From Patiria pectinifera (lineage: Eukaryota; Echinodermata; Asteroidea; Valvatida; Asterinidae): 64,000 nt of DNA. The notes under the pieces were generated by a model. The model saw only the letters and a list, made by a program, of their open reading frames with translations. It was not told where the DNA came from and did not search any database. A program made the translations under genes and the position numbers. This document shows positions 24,042 through 35,700 of the stretch, one piece after another (position 1 is the first letter of the stretch; the number at the start of each line of letters is the position of its first letter). The stretch spans positions 9,930,465 through 9,994,464 of the forward strand of contig CM057149.1 of assembly GCA_029964075.1 (NCBI GenBank). The letters run 5' to 3'.

Positions 24042-25515
24042 TCAGAATGTTTTTCCCGTGCCTGCTCGCTTGAGCGTGTGTTTTTTGGGTTTGCCTTTGC
24101 GGGCTATTTTCTTGATTCTTCGATGACTCATCCAGATTGGGTAGTTGCCATGTTCATTCTTTAGGCCTTTCTGTTTGGGTTTGGCTGCAGTGTCCGTTTC
24201 CATGGATTCCTGGTGCTCTGGATCCATCACTATGACAACAAGATATACAAAATTATATAAACTCTCAGCTTCTGATAAGGCGTCATGTCATTAATAATCC
24301 CAGAAAGAATGCTGAGGAAATTAAGGTTGATTGGGGGTTTGGTTGATAGAAACTCTGCATTGTTACAGGGAATGTGACCGGGGAAAATTCATCAGGTACT
24401 GCTGGACTGAGGAAGGCTGTTCATACAACACAGCACCCAGATATTGCTGACGGAGATGCGATCAGCCCATTGGGCGACTTTACGTGCAACTTTGCCGAAA
24501 GTTTTATTGAGGTCACTCCTAATAAATACCTAGGTTTCAACAGAAGTTAATAATTTGGAGACATGGAGAAGACACTGAAAATGCAACTCCTTATAAACCT
24601 TTTGCTCTCTTCACAATCTACTTAAAGTCTTGAACATTATGGTGCAGGTAAAATGCCTAAGGTACCACATCAATGGCGGATTTGAGAAGGATATTTAGGG
24701 TGGCTGACTTTGCACCCCCTCCAACTAATCAATGTGAATTAAATGTTTTTACACATTACTGTGACCAAAAAGACGCACATTTTCCCAAATTTCCTGAAAT
24801 AACATCACACTATATTGCAAATTTCAAGTCACTGCTTCAGGCCTTCAGTCTATGTGTTGATTTCAACATCTCAGCCAGCCCCCCCCCCCCCTCACCAAAT
24901 CAAAAATTCCTCAAAATAAAGTAGAACCCCTCGGCTAAGCCATTAAAAAATCCTGGCTCCACCACTGTATTAATTACATGTAACGTATTTCCCCCCAATA
25001 CATGTACCTGTTATATTTTCTGCATCTTCATCCATTGTGATCTCCTTTGGTTGTGCGGCCGCTGCTTTGATCTTATCTCTGTCTGGGACATGTCGTAGGT
25101 CATACGCTGTTCCTGAGGCTTGGTTGAGGGTAGGCTTGTCTAAAATGGTTTCCCTGACATCAGTGACTGTAATTATCAGAACAAAACAAAAACAAATTCT
25201 TTATGAACACATGAACATGTATACTTATAATTTGCAACTCAATGAGCTTCATTTGCAGAAGTAAAAACGTAAATACATACAAAGATAAAAGCGTTGTTTT
25301 TCCTATTAGTTTCCTAACTGAGACAGAATTTAACAGATATTGTATTTCTTGGCCTTATCTCACTTACATTTGTAGACATTGTTCTCTGGGTCTTCCTCTT
25401 CAGGCTTCAGTAATCCCAGAATCTTCTTCAATCGTTTGGTTTCCCGTGGACCATTCCTTGCTCTCTTGATTGCTCGCAGTTTCCTCATACGTTTACTGCG
25501 GATACTTTTGGCCAT
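24042..25515 (-). CDS. LLPH: LLP homolog (LLPH/LAPS18), nucleolar ribosome-biogenesis factor
   Basis: Exons on the minus strand: 25515-25368, 25166-25008, 24229-24042. Their lengths of 148, 159 and 188 nt keep one frame and give 164 residues. The start MAKSIRSKRMRKLRAIKR matches the basic MAKS-RSK-KRKMRA opening of LLPH. The third exon carries the second diagnostic block, GNYPIWMSHRRIKKIA, followed by a Lys/Arg-rich tail. Splice sites are canonical (AAAT/GTAAGT, TTACAG/TCA, ACAG/GTACAT, CATAG/TGA). The vertebrate protein is about 129 residues and acts in nucleoli in pre-60S ribosome assembly. The extra length here is in the acidic or mixed middle exon. It is divergent with RPUSD3, so a shared promoter region at 25516-26700 is plausible. 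Confidence 0.92.
24369..24550 (+). other. Unassigned terminal-exon-like open segment inside an LLPH intron
   Basis: TTACAG precedes 24369. From there a 59-codon frame without a start codon runs to TAA at 24548-24550. The peptide is non-repetitive, including HPDIADGDAISPLGDFTCNF and later ESFIEVTPN. It could be the last exon of an unseen plus-strand transcript, a captured gene fragment, or chance. No partner donor in the right phase was found. The opposite strand is also largely open. Confidence 0.25.
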
Positions 25516-26700
25516 CTTGACTTAATACGTTAGTTGCAAGGACAAATGAAGGATTACTGTGTGCGGTGAAAGAGAGAAAAAAAATGTCCTGCAGATGTTG
25601 AACTGCTCAATGCACACAAAGTCTATGAGGATTTGGAGGCAGTCCAAAAATCTGGAGGCAAAATCCACTTTAAAATGATTATACCGACCAAACTAGTTAT
25701 GTCATAGAGGGCAGGGTTTTGATTTTTTGAGGGAAATTTGGGGGTAAAATGACGATGACAGTGCGGCGACAACACACAACCCCCCCCAAAAAGATGGCGA
25801 TCACCGCACGATGTGTACCGTGAGCATGCACCGCGCGCTGAATATCAAGGCACAATCCGCGCAGGAAAATCGTGATTTCTACCCTAAGAAACTGTTCAAA
25901 ATTGCAAAACGGGTGTCATTACTTAGACATTAGAACATTAGAATTGAGATAAGTCTGCTTTTGATTGTAAAGGTGATTTTTGAGCAATAAAAAAACATTT
26001 TTGACCCTAATTTGATCAAAACAAAACCATGAAAACTGGGGGCCCTACACTTCACGATCACCGTCTATCATACTCTATGGCTGTCATGGCTGTCATGGCT
26101 GTACACGTAGTGACGTACCGCACAAACAATTCGCTGTGTGACTTGCAAAGTACGTAGGCATAAAGTGAATGTTATCATATGTCAGTATGTGTAAACTGTA
26201 TTGTGCAATGTGTGTACCCCCCCCCTTACCACCGCGCCGCGTACAGATGCGTCCGGAAACTGGGCAAACAAGTATACCGATGTTTCACGTTTTATAATGA
26301 TATTTTCGAAAGAAATTCAGTATTACTTTACACTGCTGTATTCACTGAAGTTATTCTCCTAACTTTAAAAGCAAAAGGCCGCAAGAAATGTTTATGAATT
26401 TGCAAGAAATACTCACATTCAGCGACACAGTGCAGAACTCCACGTGCTAAAAATCGAAGGTTAACTAGTCTGGTATCCTTGCGCCTCACATACACGTACG
26501 GACGGAATTAGGTACCGGTACCAGGCTTAAATCAAAGATGTTTCTGCCGTTCAATTCTGTGGCGCCTTTGCGGATACATCTTAAATTCTGCAAAAAATTT
26601 GTCCCCTTGATTAAGTGATTTGTTGAACCCGACTTTGTGAAACACGTGTCCAAAGGAAGGACTGATTTCCAGTACTGAACTTTGGTAATCGTTCTGCAAA
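25516..26700. promoter_or_regulatory. Putative bidirectional promoter, LLPH / RPUSD3
   Basis: 1.2 kb between divergent start codons. It has a locally CpG-rich stretch (about 25745-25860) with aaagatggcg at about 25790, resembling a YY1 site on the strand toward RPUSD3. Another GC-rich patch at about 26230-26260 contains CCGGAA, an ETS-type core. Promoter function is inferred only from position and motifs. Confidence 0.4.
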
Positions 26701-29700
26701 ATGCTAACATTCAAAGCAATCAGTCAACTTGAACTTGAACTTGGTTTTCGTGTAGTTTCAATGTGTGCGTGTCGATTGCACCAGTGCACGCCGCATGAGA
26801 TGGACGAGGGGAAAGTGCAACAAAACCAAGGACAAAACCAGCTGGCTGCAGCTGCAGTCCCTAATTCAGACCCAGACATGCCAGAGGACCTCAGAATGAT
26901 CAAGAGAAGAAAACGAAGGAGACCGCTAAAGGAAGATGAGAGTGTTTTTGCAAAATGTGGACTTCCGCAGTTAGAAAACACAACAAGGGACGAACTTGAA
27001 AAACAGATTTCAAATAGCAAGGTTTATGATCATGGTAAACAAAACGCAGTGGCTGTCGTTACGACAGCCGTAATGCAAATTTCAAACAATATCGAGTATT
27101 GTTACGGCATCATAAAAACACAATGCAACTGTAGCTTGAGTAACTCCAGCTCTAATGCTGATGAGTATTGGCATGATTGGAGCTGGAGTTACTCAATGCG
27201 ACTGTATATTCATTATCAGATAAACGGCCGGACAAACCAGAACTCTTTCGGTAGCTCGCTCGGGATAAATCCTCAGCTGAATGCGGAAGGGTGCTGGTTC
27301 GATCGTGGCTCAAATAATTTCTTGCTTTTTTCTTTCAATAGGTTTCTTTACTTTGATTTGATATCTGTAACCTACTTCTAGAATTAGAAATAGAAGGCTT
27401 CTCTCCGTCAGCTGACGGAGAGAAGCCTTCTAATTCTAGAAGTATTTGTAACCCAATCGTTCTTTTTATTTAGGTACAGTTCATTTTCTTCTTTGAGTTC
27501 AGTGGCTTTGGAGGATATTTTTAAAAAGCAAATAAAATCCAAAAACCATTCAGTTTATAGTCTCCTCCATAAGACAATTAATGACCATCACCCTGCAAAT
27601 TCCTCATTAAAAATTCCAGCTGTTTATGCAGAATCTAACAAACAAAAATTCCTTGGACCATATTCTTTTCTGCACCCACAGAGTTGATTTGAAAAAGGAT
27701 AGATCCAAGTCGTTTGAACGATTACATGTAGTAAGGCTGAACTTAGTTTTCAAAATAAGATTAACAGCTAAAAGAGAACAACAATTTCCATCAGAAATTT
27801 TAAGGTGATACAATTTTCCCCTTCATTTACTTTCAATCAGATGGCATCATTGCCTTGAACAAACCAGCTGGTGTCCCAGTGACGGGGACCAGTCAAGATC
27901 ACGGAAATATTGCCGATATCCTGCCACAAGTAGCTGAATCTATCGGCAAACCAGCAGCGGAGATTGCAAAAGCCGCTGACAGGTGAGTGAAAAAAAAAGA
28001 AAGAAACTAATTCCATGGCTCAGCAATCGGTGTAGAATTGATTTGCAGGGCTTACCGTTAGAACAAGGAAAAAAATGAACAAGTTTCTTGTCCGCCAACC
28101 AGGCGCATAGCCAGGGGTTTGCGGCAAGCTTGTCATGCAAGCTTAACTGCAAGCTCTCTGGAAGCCGTCTGCAAGCTTGCCCTAAAATTTTGCAATTAGC
28201 ATGCAAGCTTGCTGCAACCTTTCCTGCAAGTTTGCCTTAATTTTACATACTTGGAACAATTCCTATCTCGCCGGCATGCTAACCTGCAAGTGTGCTGCAA
28301 GTGTGCTGCAAGCGTGCTGCAAGCGTGCTGCAAGCTTGCAACCTGCAAATACTTAATTGCTATAGAACTTCTTCAATAGATACTATTTAGCGTTTTTACA
28401 TGTTTCCTTTCCTACCGATAGAGACTCCTCAGGACTCCTTCTTCTTGGTGAATGCAAGCAGACAGCCACAGCTTTAAATGATACATTCCTGAAGGCACGA
28501 CGTAGAAATCAACTCATTAGGAAATACTGGTAAGAAAAGGCAAGCTAACATGAGCTGTCGTAACGTTGCTTATTGCATATCATCAAGAATTCTGAACTTA
28601 TGATCGCTATTCTGTGCTTACAGATTCATCACAGACTGACAGAATATCTGAGTATTCAGAGTTCCATTTATATTTGAATACGTGCATTTGCCCTTCACCA
28701 ATGTATATTTAATTAGCAGTGTATACTCAGTGCAGGAGTGCTTGTCAGAAACATTCAAAAGTTGCTTGGGGGGACTCAAACCCACGACCTCCTGCTTGCT
28801 AGTGCAGAGGTCTTACCACCTTACCACCATGGATGCTGGTTAGTTAATAGACATGCTGACTCATAGACATACATGGCATGGGTAGTACCTGTAGGTAGAA
28901 AGCATGATTACCAGGCAACGATCAACAAAAGATATGCCCAGATCAACTCAGGGATGGCCTTGTGTTGTTTTGAGATTTAATAAACTATCGTTAAAAATAA
29001 TATAGAATCATCTCTTGTGTATTTTTAGGGCGCTGACTGTTGGAATACCATCACCAGTTCAAGGTAACTTCAAAATGTTTAAGTTTTTCAAGTTGATGGC
29101 TTCTGACTAGTGCTCTTGAACAAAGACATTAACAAACTGGGGTACCGCCAACATAGGACTGGATAGCTCAGTTGGTAGAGCACCGGAACGATAATCCGGA
29201 GGTCGCAGGTTTGAACCCCGCTCCAGTCATCAATGTCTTTGTTCAATTTTATAATTGAAATACTTTTGAGGATTAGTGCGGAAGCAGTTTGTATTTCTTT
29301 GGTGAGTTGTTGGTGGTTGAATGATAATCCCTTGATACATTTTCAAGATGAACTTAGCTCACTTTTTGAAACATTGTCCACCACGTCAACTTTCAGTTGT
29401 GCCAAGAATCAATTTTGTTAAAAGGTTTTCATATGACTAGGTAAGTGCAGGGGTTGACATAGTTCTTGTTGATATTTGGAAGTGTCTAGTAAACTAACAA
29501 GACCTCATGAAATGGTTGATTCTAACCAAACTGTTACCATTGATGTAATGCATTCATATGATGTGCACAAGGAGTACAATGTAGATAAAAAGTCTGTTTT
29601 ATTTCCTTTTTCGTTGTCCTTGTTTTGATTTCCTTACAGGAACCATTGACATTCCAATCGGTTCAGAGAAGATTGGAGATCACACATTGGTGAGTCAGAA

Positions 29701-32700
29701 TTATTTGGGAAATTATTTGAGTACTTCTCTTCAAGCAAACTTGATTCCTTGATCCTGATTGGTCAATCCATGGCAACAACAGTGTGATATACTATATCAC
29801 ACGGTCCATATCGCGCTCCGTGCATTGCGCTATTCCAAGATCCAAGCGCCATTCCAGCTGCGTGTGCTAAACCGCTAAAAGATTTTTTTTGTAAAACGTG
29901 CTACAGGTACCGTACTTCCAACTTTACTGCAGTGTGTCAAGTTTGCTTGAGGATAAATTCGATGATAAAAATCATCTTTTTTTACCACGTACCCACCATA
30001 CCCAACATGTCCATCACACATACACAACTATACCCAACTGCCACAAATTATTTTTTCATTTTTTTTTTTATTTAAATGTATGCATGTATGCAAAAAAAAA
30101 AAAAAATTAAAACAAAAAAAAAAAAAAGAAAAATGCAAAATAATTGATAACTTTGATAACTTTGGAACGGGATCGTAAACTCAAGATTTATGAAAGGGAA
30201 TGTTTAGAGCCCAGGCAGAGCCGGGGTATGTTGTTTCTACTATGCTGCGTGGCCGTACAATCTTCTTGGTCTTCAACTAGTCGAAGTCCTTAACCCAAAC
30301 GTGAAACATGTTACTGTATTCTTGTCCTGAAAACAAATCCAAAAACACATTTTTAGAACAATTGAGTGTGAGGCGTGTAAAATGAAATAATGATCAGATT
30401 CAGAGTACTATTACATGTATTTGCCGGGGGAGGGGGGGGGTGGAGCTTTGTAGCCTCCAATTGCCCCAGATGTACAATGTACCTATTAAATTGCTTTACA
30501 CTTTTAATTCACTTTCATCGTGTGTTTGTCAGATGCTACCCAGAAGACATGCATCTAAGGGCAACTTCGAACGCAAGGATGTGGTTCCCTGCAGGACGGA
30601 CTACCAGTTATTGTCAGCCAATCCAGACTTAAACTGCTCCCTTCTCGAACTCCAGCCACTGAAACGTGGGTGCTGAATAATAAATGCGTTAGAGTTGATG
30701 ATTTTTAACTGTGTCTGATAAGAAAGCACAATAAGGAAAATGTTCTACTTGCTACTTTCAGATGTCATACTTTTAAGCTACCAATTACCACCAACTCTGC
30801 CAAGGATATCAAAGGCAAGAAATGTCTCGAGAAGATTGATTATGAAATAAATTACATCATTAAGACACCAAGCTATTAACTTTTGCCACTGGCCTCCAAA
30901 ATTTTCCAAAATTACTGTGGAGGCGTCTGGAGGAGTTTTTCCTTTCTTGGCCCGAACAACTTCTCATGTTTTGTTCATGTTTTTATATTATGACAGTGCA
31001 GAAATACCAGTTTCAAGTGCATCTTAGCAACAAGCTTTGCAGTATCCTTGGCGACCGATTGTACTCCAATCAGATCCAAGATATCCTCGGGGTACCAGTC
31101 TTGGTGGATCCACACCAGGCAGCCATAGGGACACAGGTGAGATGGGAACCAGCCAAAAGACACACATACATGTACATGTAAAGGTGCTCCCAAACTAGTG
31201 AAAGTTACAAGTGTTAGTCAGTCAGTGAGATAGCTATCCAGTCTATTGACCTATCGCGGTAGAATCGCGTCAACGCAGCTTGAGAAATATTGTCCAATCA
31301 CATGATATAGAAATGGACACGAAACGCGCAAAATCAGAGACAAACAAAACTTAATATACAAAAACTTCCAAATACGGTTGTCTAAGGGGCGTGGCTAACT
31401 CACAAACAGCGATAGGTCAGTTAGTCAAAGTGACAGTCCTGCCCGCCTTGTTGTTTGTCCCTGCTCATTATGGCTCTGTGCGCGAACTATAGAGGGCGCT
31501 TGTGTACCACGTTTTAGAGCCCTGTGGACGAGACTAATCGCTTGCTCATACATGTACTTATTGAGGCGCGTACATGTATAGTGTGAATTACGCACAACTG
31601 ATTTTATTCTGAGTGTACACAATCCCCATAACAGCTTCGCAGAGTGTCCAACGTCCTTGGCACATGCATAGGAATTAATGTGCACGGAGCCCATAAAAGG
31701 AAAAAAAAAGGTTGTGGTTTTTGAAACCGTATGGTTTAACCCTTTGAGTGCTTAAAGAAAAAAAAGGTTGTGCTTTTCTTCCTTTCTTTATAAAAATAAA
31801 AATTCTAGTCTGAAAGCTATCACACTGTTTGAACATAATAGGGTATTTTTTATAAAATGCATTAACCGTCTTTACATATTCTATTTCTAATTTACAAGTT
31901 CTCCGTCTACAGTATCAATCACATTATAATTTCATCTGCTTGTTTTTTTTTTTTTCATTTTAAAAGCTATACCTACAAAGAGAAAAAAAAATAGTATCAG
32001 ATTTCCTGAATCAAATATTAATCATCAGAGGAAGGACGAGATTTTATTTTTAGTACCGTAGTGTTCCCTTGACGTGATGAATTTTTAACTGAATCTGTAT
32101 AATTGCCACCTTGGCAGACCTTGTGAGGGTAATTAGCCGTGAAGTCTCTAAGAAAGATCTGAACTAAGTGGCTGTGGCTATCTGCACTCAGCTATAACTA
32201 ATAGTCATAGTCATTAAAACTTGACATAGCCATTCATTCATGTAGGATATTTGCATCGAGTATCACAGACAATTTTCAGCTGAATACACAATCCACAATC
32301 CCTTAGGAATTTTGGACAATTTTCAAATGTTTACAGATATTTTAGATAGAGTTTGAGGAGTTTTTTATTTGTAAATAAAAAATATTTATAAATTGTTGTC
32401 AACAGTCCTTTGAATTTGGCATGTTTGGAGGACCAGGTGTAATCTTTTTCAATCTGTTTAAAATAGTTCAGTATGCTATTATGACTAAAAATGTTATGTG
32501 TTCCGTTGCAGAACATCCCAGCAGCCATACAGAAAGCGCTTGGTTTGAGAACATGGCACATGGCACGGTTACCGTTGTTTCTTCACTGGTACCAAGTCAC
32601 CCTCCCGTCATGGCGGAATAAGAAGGATGTCTCGATCAAAGCCCCACCCCCTGGGTACTTCATTGAGGCATTGCAGCGACTTGGCCTGTACAGTCAAGAA

Positions 32701-32778
32701 GTGCAAGAGAACATAATGAATGATGGTGTATTCGGCAATAAGCCCCGCCCACCGCGGTCACCTGACGACAAGTCGTGA
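26701..32778 (+). CDS. RPUSD3: RPUSD3, mitochondrial RluA-family pseudouridine synthase
   Basis: Exons: 26701-27034, 27841-27982, 28422-28529, 29029-29063, 29640-29689, 30533-30665, 30997-31136, 32512-32778. The sum is 1209 nt, 402 residues, and all phases close. Family marks in order are LPQLENTTRDELE (N-terminal helix), DGIIALNKPAGVPVTG (112-127), the catalytic loop AADRDSSGLLLLG with Asp158, YWALTVGIP, LLELQPLK, YQFQVHLSNKLCSILGDRLY, and a C-terminal LPLFLHWYQVTLP. It is closer to RPUSD3 than to RPUSD4 because of ALNKPxGxPVTG and the short core. RPUSD3 acts in mitochondrial RNA granules and has been linked to pseudouridylation of mitochondrial mRNAs. The N terminus (MLTFKAISQL and onward) is weakly presequence-like, so import is inferred. 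Exon 4 is only 35 nt. Introns hold palindromes, a tRNA-like element and MITEs. Confidence 0.93.
27136..27196. repeat. Inverted repeat with 17-bp perfect arms
   Basis: Arms ttgagtaactccagctc (27136-27152) and gagctggagttactcaa (27180-27196) are exact complements around a 27-nt spacer. A smaller hairpin, ggctgtcg/cgacagcc, lies just upstream at 27051-27069. Both sit just after exon 1 of RPUSD3, within 165 nt of its donor. Confidence 0.85.
27373..27444. repeat. 72-nt near-perfect palindrome
   Basis: Arms run from tacttctagaattagaa inward to a centre gtcagctgac (27407-27416), and back out to taattctagaagta (27431-27444). The right arm is 33 nt. The left arm matches it throughout except for a 6-nt insertion near 27390. 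It lies in RPUSD3 intron 1. Confidence 0.9.
28112..28345. repeat. Degenerate short tandem array (tgcaagct / gtgctgcaagc)
   Basis: Repeated words gcaagcttg, tgcaagct and gtgctgcaagc, about 10-20 bp apart, in RPUSD3 intron 2. HindIII-like AAGCTT palindromes recur. No coding content. Confidence 0.7.
28772..28845 (-). repeat. tRNA-like SINE fragment
   Basis: The minus strand reads CATGGTGGTAAGGTGGTAAG (A-box-like region) and, about 40 nt later, GGGTTTGAGTCC (B box). This resembles a decayed tRNA-derived SINE head in RPUSD3 intron 3. It does not fold as a full tRNA. Confidence 0.5.
29116..29246. mobile_element. tRNA-like sequence enclosed by 15-bp terminal inverted repeats
   Basis: ttgaacaaagacatt (29116-29130) and aatgtctttgttcaa (29232-29246) are perfect inverted repeats that bracket the tRNA-like sequence at 29157-29228. 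The right arm starts only 3 nt after the tRNA acceptor stem. No target duplication is obvious. It lies in RPUSD3 intron 4. Confidence 0.75.
29157..29228 (+). tRNA. tRNA-Ile(GAU)-like, probably repeat-derived
   Basis: 72 nt that fold as a cloverleaf: acceptor GACTGGA/TCCAGTC (7 bp), D stem GCTC/GAGC, anticodon stem CCGGA/TCCGG with loop ACGATAA (anticodon GAT), and T arm GCAGG-TTTGAAC-CCCGC with one A:C mismatch. The A box TAGCTCAGTTGG is canonical. The B box GGTTTGAACCC departs from GGTTCGA. Position 33 is C rather than the near-universal T. These changes and the flanking inverted repeats favour a mobile or pseudo-tRNA over a functional gene. Confidence 0.55.
31468..31697. mobile_element. GGGCTCCGTGC-end MITE, copy B
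   Basis: It begins ttatggctctgtgcgcgaac and ends tgcacggagcccataa. It shares agagggcgctt, gagccctgtggacg and attctgagtgt with copy A (23637-23880). It lies in RPUSD3 intron 7. Confidence 0.7.
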
Positions 32779-35700
32779 TCTAATTGGTCAATGTGCACTG
32801 TTTGATTGATGAGCAGGAAGAATCCAAATAGGTCTCTCCCAAATGACGTCCCTGCCTACAGATTGTCACGTGCATCGGCATTTGGGAGTCAAATTTTCGT
32901 GACGCGCATCGGCTACGCCATATTTCGAAGCAATTTCGAGTAACATGCACGTGTTTAGAACATTTTGCACACTGTGCACACGGTGCTATTACTTCAAACT
33001 GAAAATTAAAGATTATAAACATGTAATGTGTGAATTGAAGCAACATGTAACTTATGTCACTAATATTGCCATGGCTTCACATCCAATCATAACCCAAATA
33101 GCATCATGACAGCGCCCTCATGGGTCCAGGAATAACACCTATTAGTACATTGCCCGAGACAAAACAACCAACCATACAGTATGTATAAGGACACATTTCC
33201 ATGGCACTCTCACGTGCACGATTGCTTCTTTTTTTCCAGGTCATTGTCAATACAGTAATGGGGCACGTTCCAAGCCTAGTATGAATGTATTACATGAGTA
33301 TATCGTGGTATTCTTACACTGTAGGCCTATATGCCTGCATAATTCAGTGAATTCATTATTTCTGCTAAATGGTTAGTATTTTTTTGCTGGTACTTGTCCA
33401 TTTTATTATCGTCAGGGGAATTTTTGTCTTTAATGTCCGCTAGCTCCGAAAGTTATTAAAAAAAAACTGTGGTAATTATTCCATCACAAAACTACAGTTG
33501 CTAGTTAAGGACTTGGGAGTTGACGATGAATTCATTTTGTGCTGATGTACACGTGATTTGTTTGGCATTAACGACCATGCTACATTGGTAATTGCAAAAA
33601 CGAGACTATGGCCTATGTAGATATTAGAACTGTTGTTAATCACCAACCATGACATTATCATTTGACATCGTAAAATGGCTTAGTAATTACTATTTCCTCT
33701 ACTGGTTCTTTTTTTGGAAATACATGTAATTATCATTTGTGTGTAAAATGTGAACTGTACATGTACATGTACACTGTGGAGTATTCAGAAAGCTAGAATT
33801 GAAATACATGTAACACAGAACGATATCTGTAATGACCAACTGTGTGTAATTTCAAAAATATTCTTGAGCATCGACAGTGTGCGCATATTCACAAAATTTC
33901 ATAGGAAATAGCTGCAGTTGTTTTGAAGTGAATTTAGGATCGCCATAAATGGGAGACGGGCATTTCAAAACAAAACTCTCTAGTTCTACCTACATGTGCC
34001 CAGGCTTGATAAGAGAAGGCTTGACACAGAATGAGGACACAGTTGTACACAGGTTGTATGTGGTTCCATTGTATTTGAAATGTTCTACTGCTACACTTGT
34101 TTTTCTTCACAAATTGACAAATTACGTGATCATATTAAACAAGACTATAACGGACAGGCTTTTTTAACTGCAGTTAATTACAAAGATTCCTGATCAAGTC
34201 CTTAATGACTTGGTTTGTTTTTTTTGGTTAAAAGAGATGGATAAGCAATTTGTAAGATACATCTTAGTTTTAAACAAAATTACATCGAGCTTTGCAGGGG
34301 AATTTTTACTCCCAAATTCCGGTAAATTACATACATGCAGGTGGGAAACGGAATTCAAAATGGATTGAGACCTGTTCATATGTTTATGGCAGCCTGTGTT
34401 ATACATGTACTTCTTCAATAATGAACAGTTAATTTACATTTTAAATGTAACATTTCATGGATTTAGTTTTTATGAAACCGGTTCTATAAATCGGAATTCT
34501 GGTTTAAACGGTGCTAAAATGGCTGCTATTCTTGTTGGCCACAATGTGAGAATCCCCAACAAAGTTTGCCGAGAATAAACTGTTTATTCTACTCGATGTA
34601 GATCAATATTGGTCCATAATGAAATGTCACGTTAATTTAAAAATACTGCGTGTATAGTCTGGTAGTTTCGGTGCTATCCAGAGATTGATACATCAAAAAA
34701 AACTGACATCAATGAAATTTCTTTGAGGGACCTATCCATGCAATTTCAATTTCCCCCTTCCTTTGTTTGGTCTGTTGCCTGACACTACATGTACTTCGTC
34801 AACAATAAATCTAAAGTGAAAGATATTTTATGAACCATAATATTTGTTTTACATAATCAAAGATGAATTACATGTACAATAAATGTGTCATACATATACA
34901 GAAACTGAAAGAAAAAAGTCGAGCAAATTACTCCAGGTTTTTCCACACAATAGTATTCGACACTTTGAACAGCAGAAGGACTAGTGTTTGCTGGTTTTTA
35001 CCCCTCTAGCTGTGTTACCAGGCACTTTTATACTATGTGCATGTGTATTGGTCAACTTCACCAATATGAAATGGCCCATTGGCGTCGTGGACTGTTGTAG
35101 CGTCATTTATGCCCTTGCTGTGAACTACACAATGTAAGATTTGCAAGTCACAGCTGTGAGTCTGACCAAACCAATCTACTCAGCCAGGCAAATTTTGTGA
35201 GGCAATCAATTATATTTAGTGAAAATTGACTTCAATATTAAAAACACCGTTTCAGACCACTAGTAAGCCAATGAGACACTTCATTTTTGTTGGCAATGGC
35301 TTAAAAAATTAAATTGTCCTCGCAAATGGAATAGGTCAGATTGATTTAGATGTTGGGTCAAAGTTCCTTGAAGCAGATTGCATGTCGGAAAGTTCCGACA
35401 AGCCACCTGGCTATTTTGATCTTCACTTGACCAGCAACAGCAGTGGTCTGCTTACATGTATTGAGGAGTGTTTCTGCTGCTATAATTTAAGCAAATAAAC
35501 AGCATTCAAAAAATACTGTTACTATGCCAACGGATGTGTGAAAGCCCAATTTATCTTGGTACTACCCTAACACATTTTTATCCTGAAAGGATTTTTTATT
35601 AATTTAAAAATTGTCCTGATATTTTAAGAGTTTACTTTGGACCACACATTTTTTTTTTTATATATTTGATATTCACATCAATAAAATGTTATTAAATGCA

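Noticed and set aside
27474..27687. Open frame after a TTTAG acceptor-like site, considered as an RPUSD3 exon
   Set aside because: Exon 1 ends in phase 1 and joins directly and in frame to 27841 to give YDH-D-GIIALNKPAG, matching the family. This frame would need phase 2.
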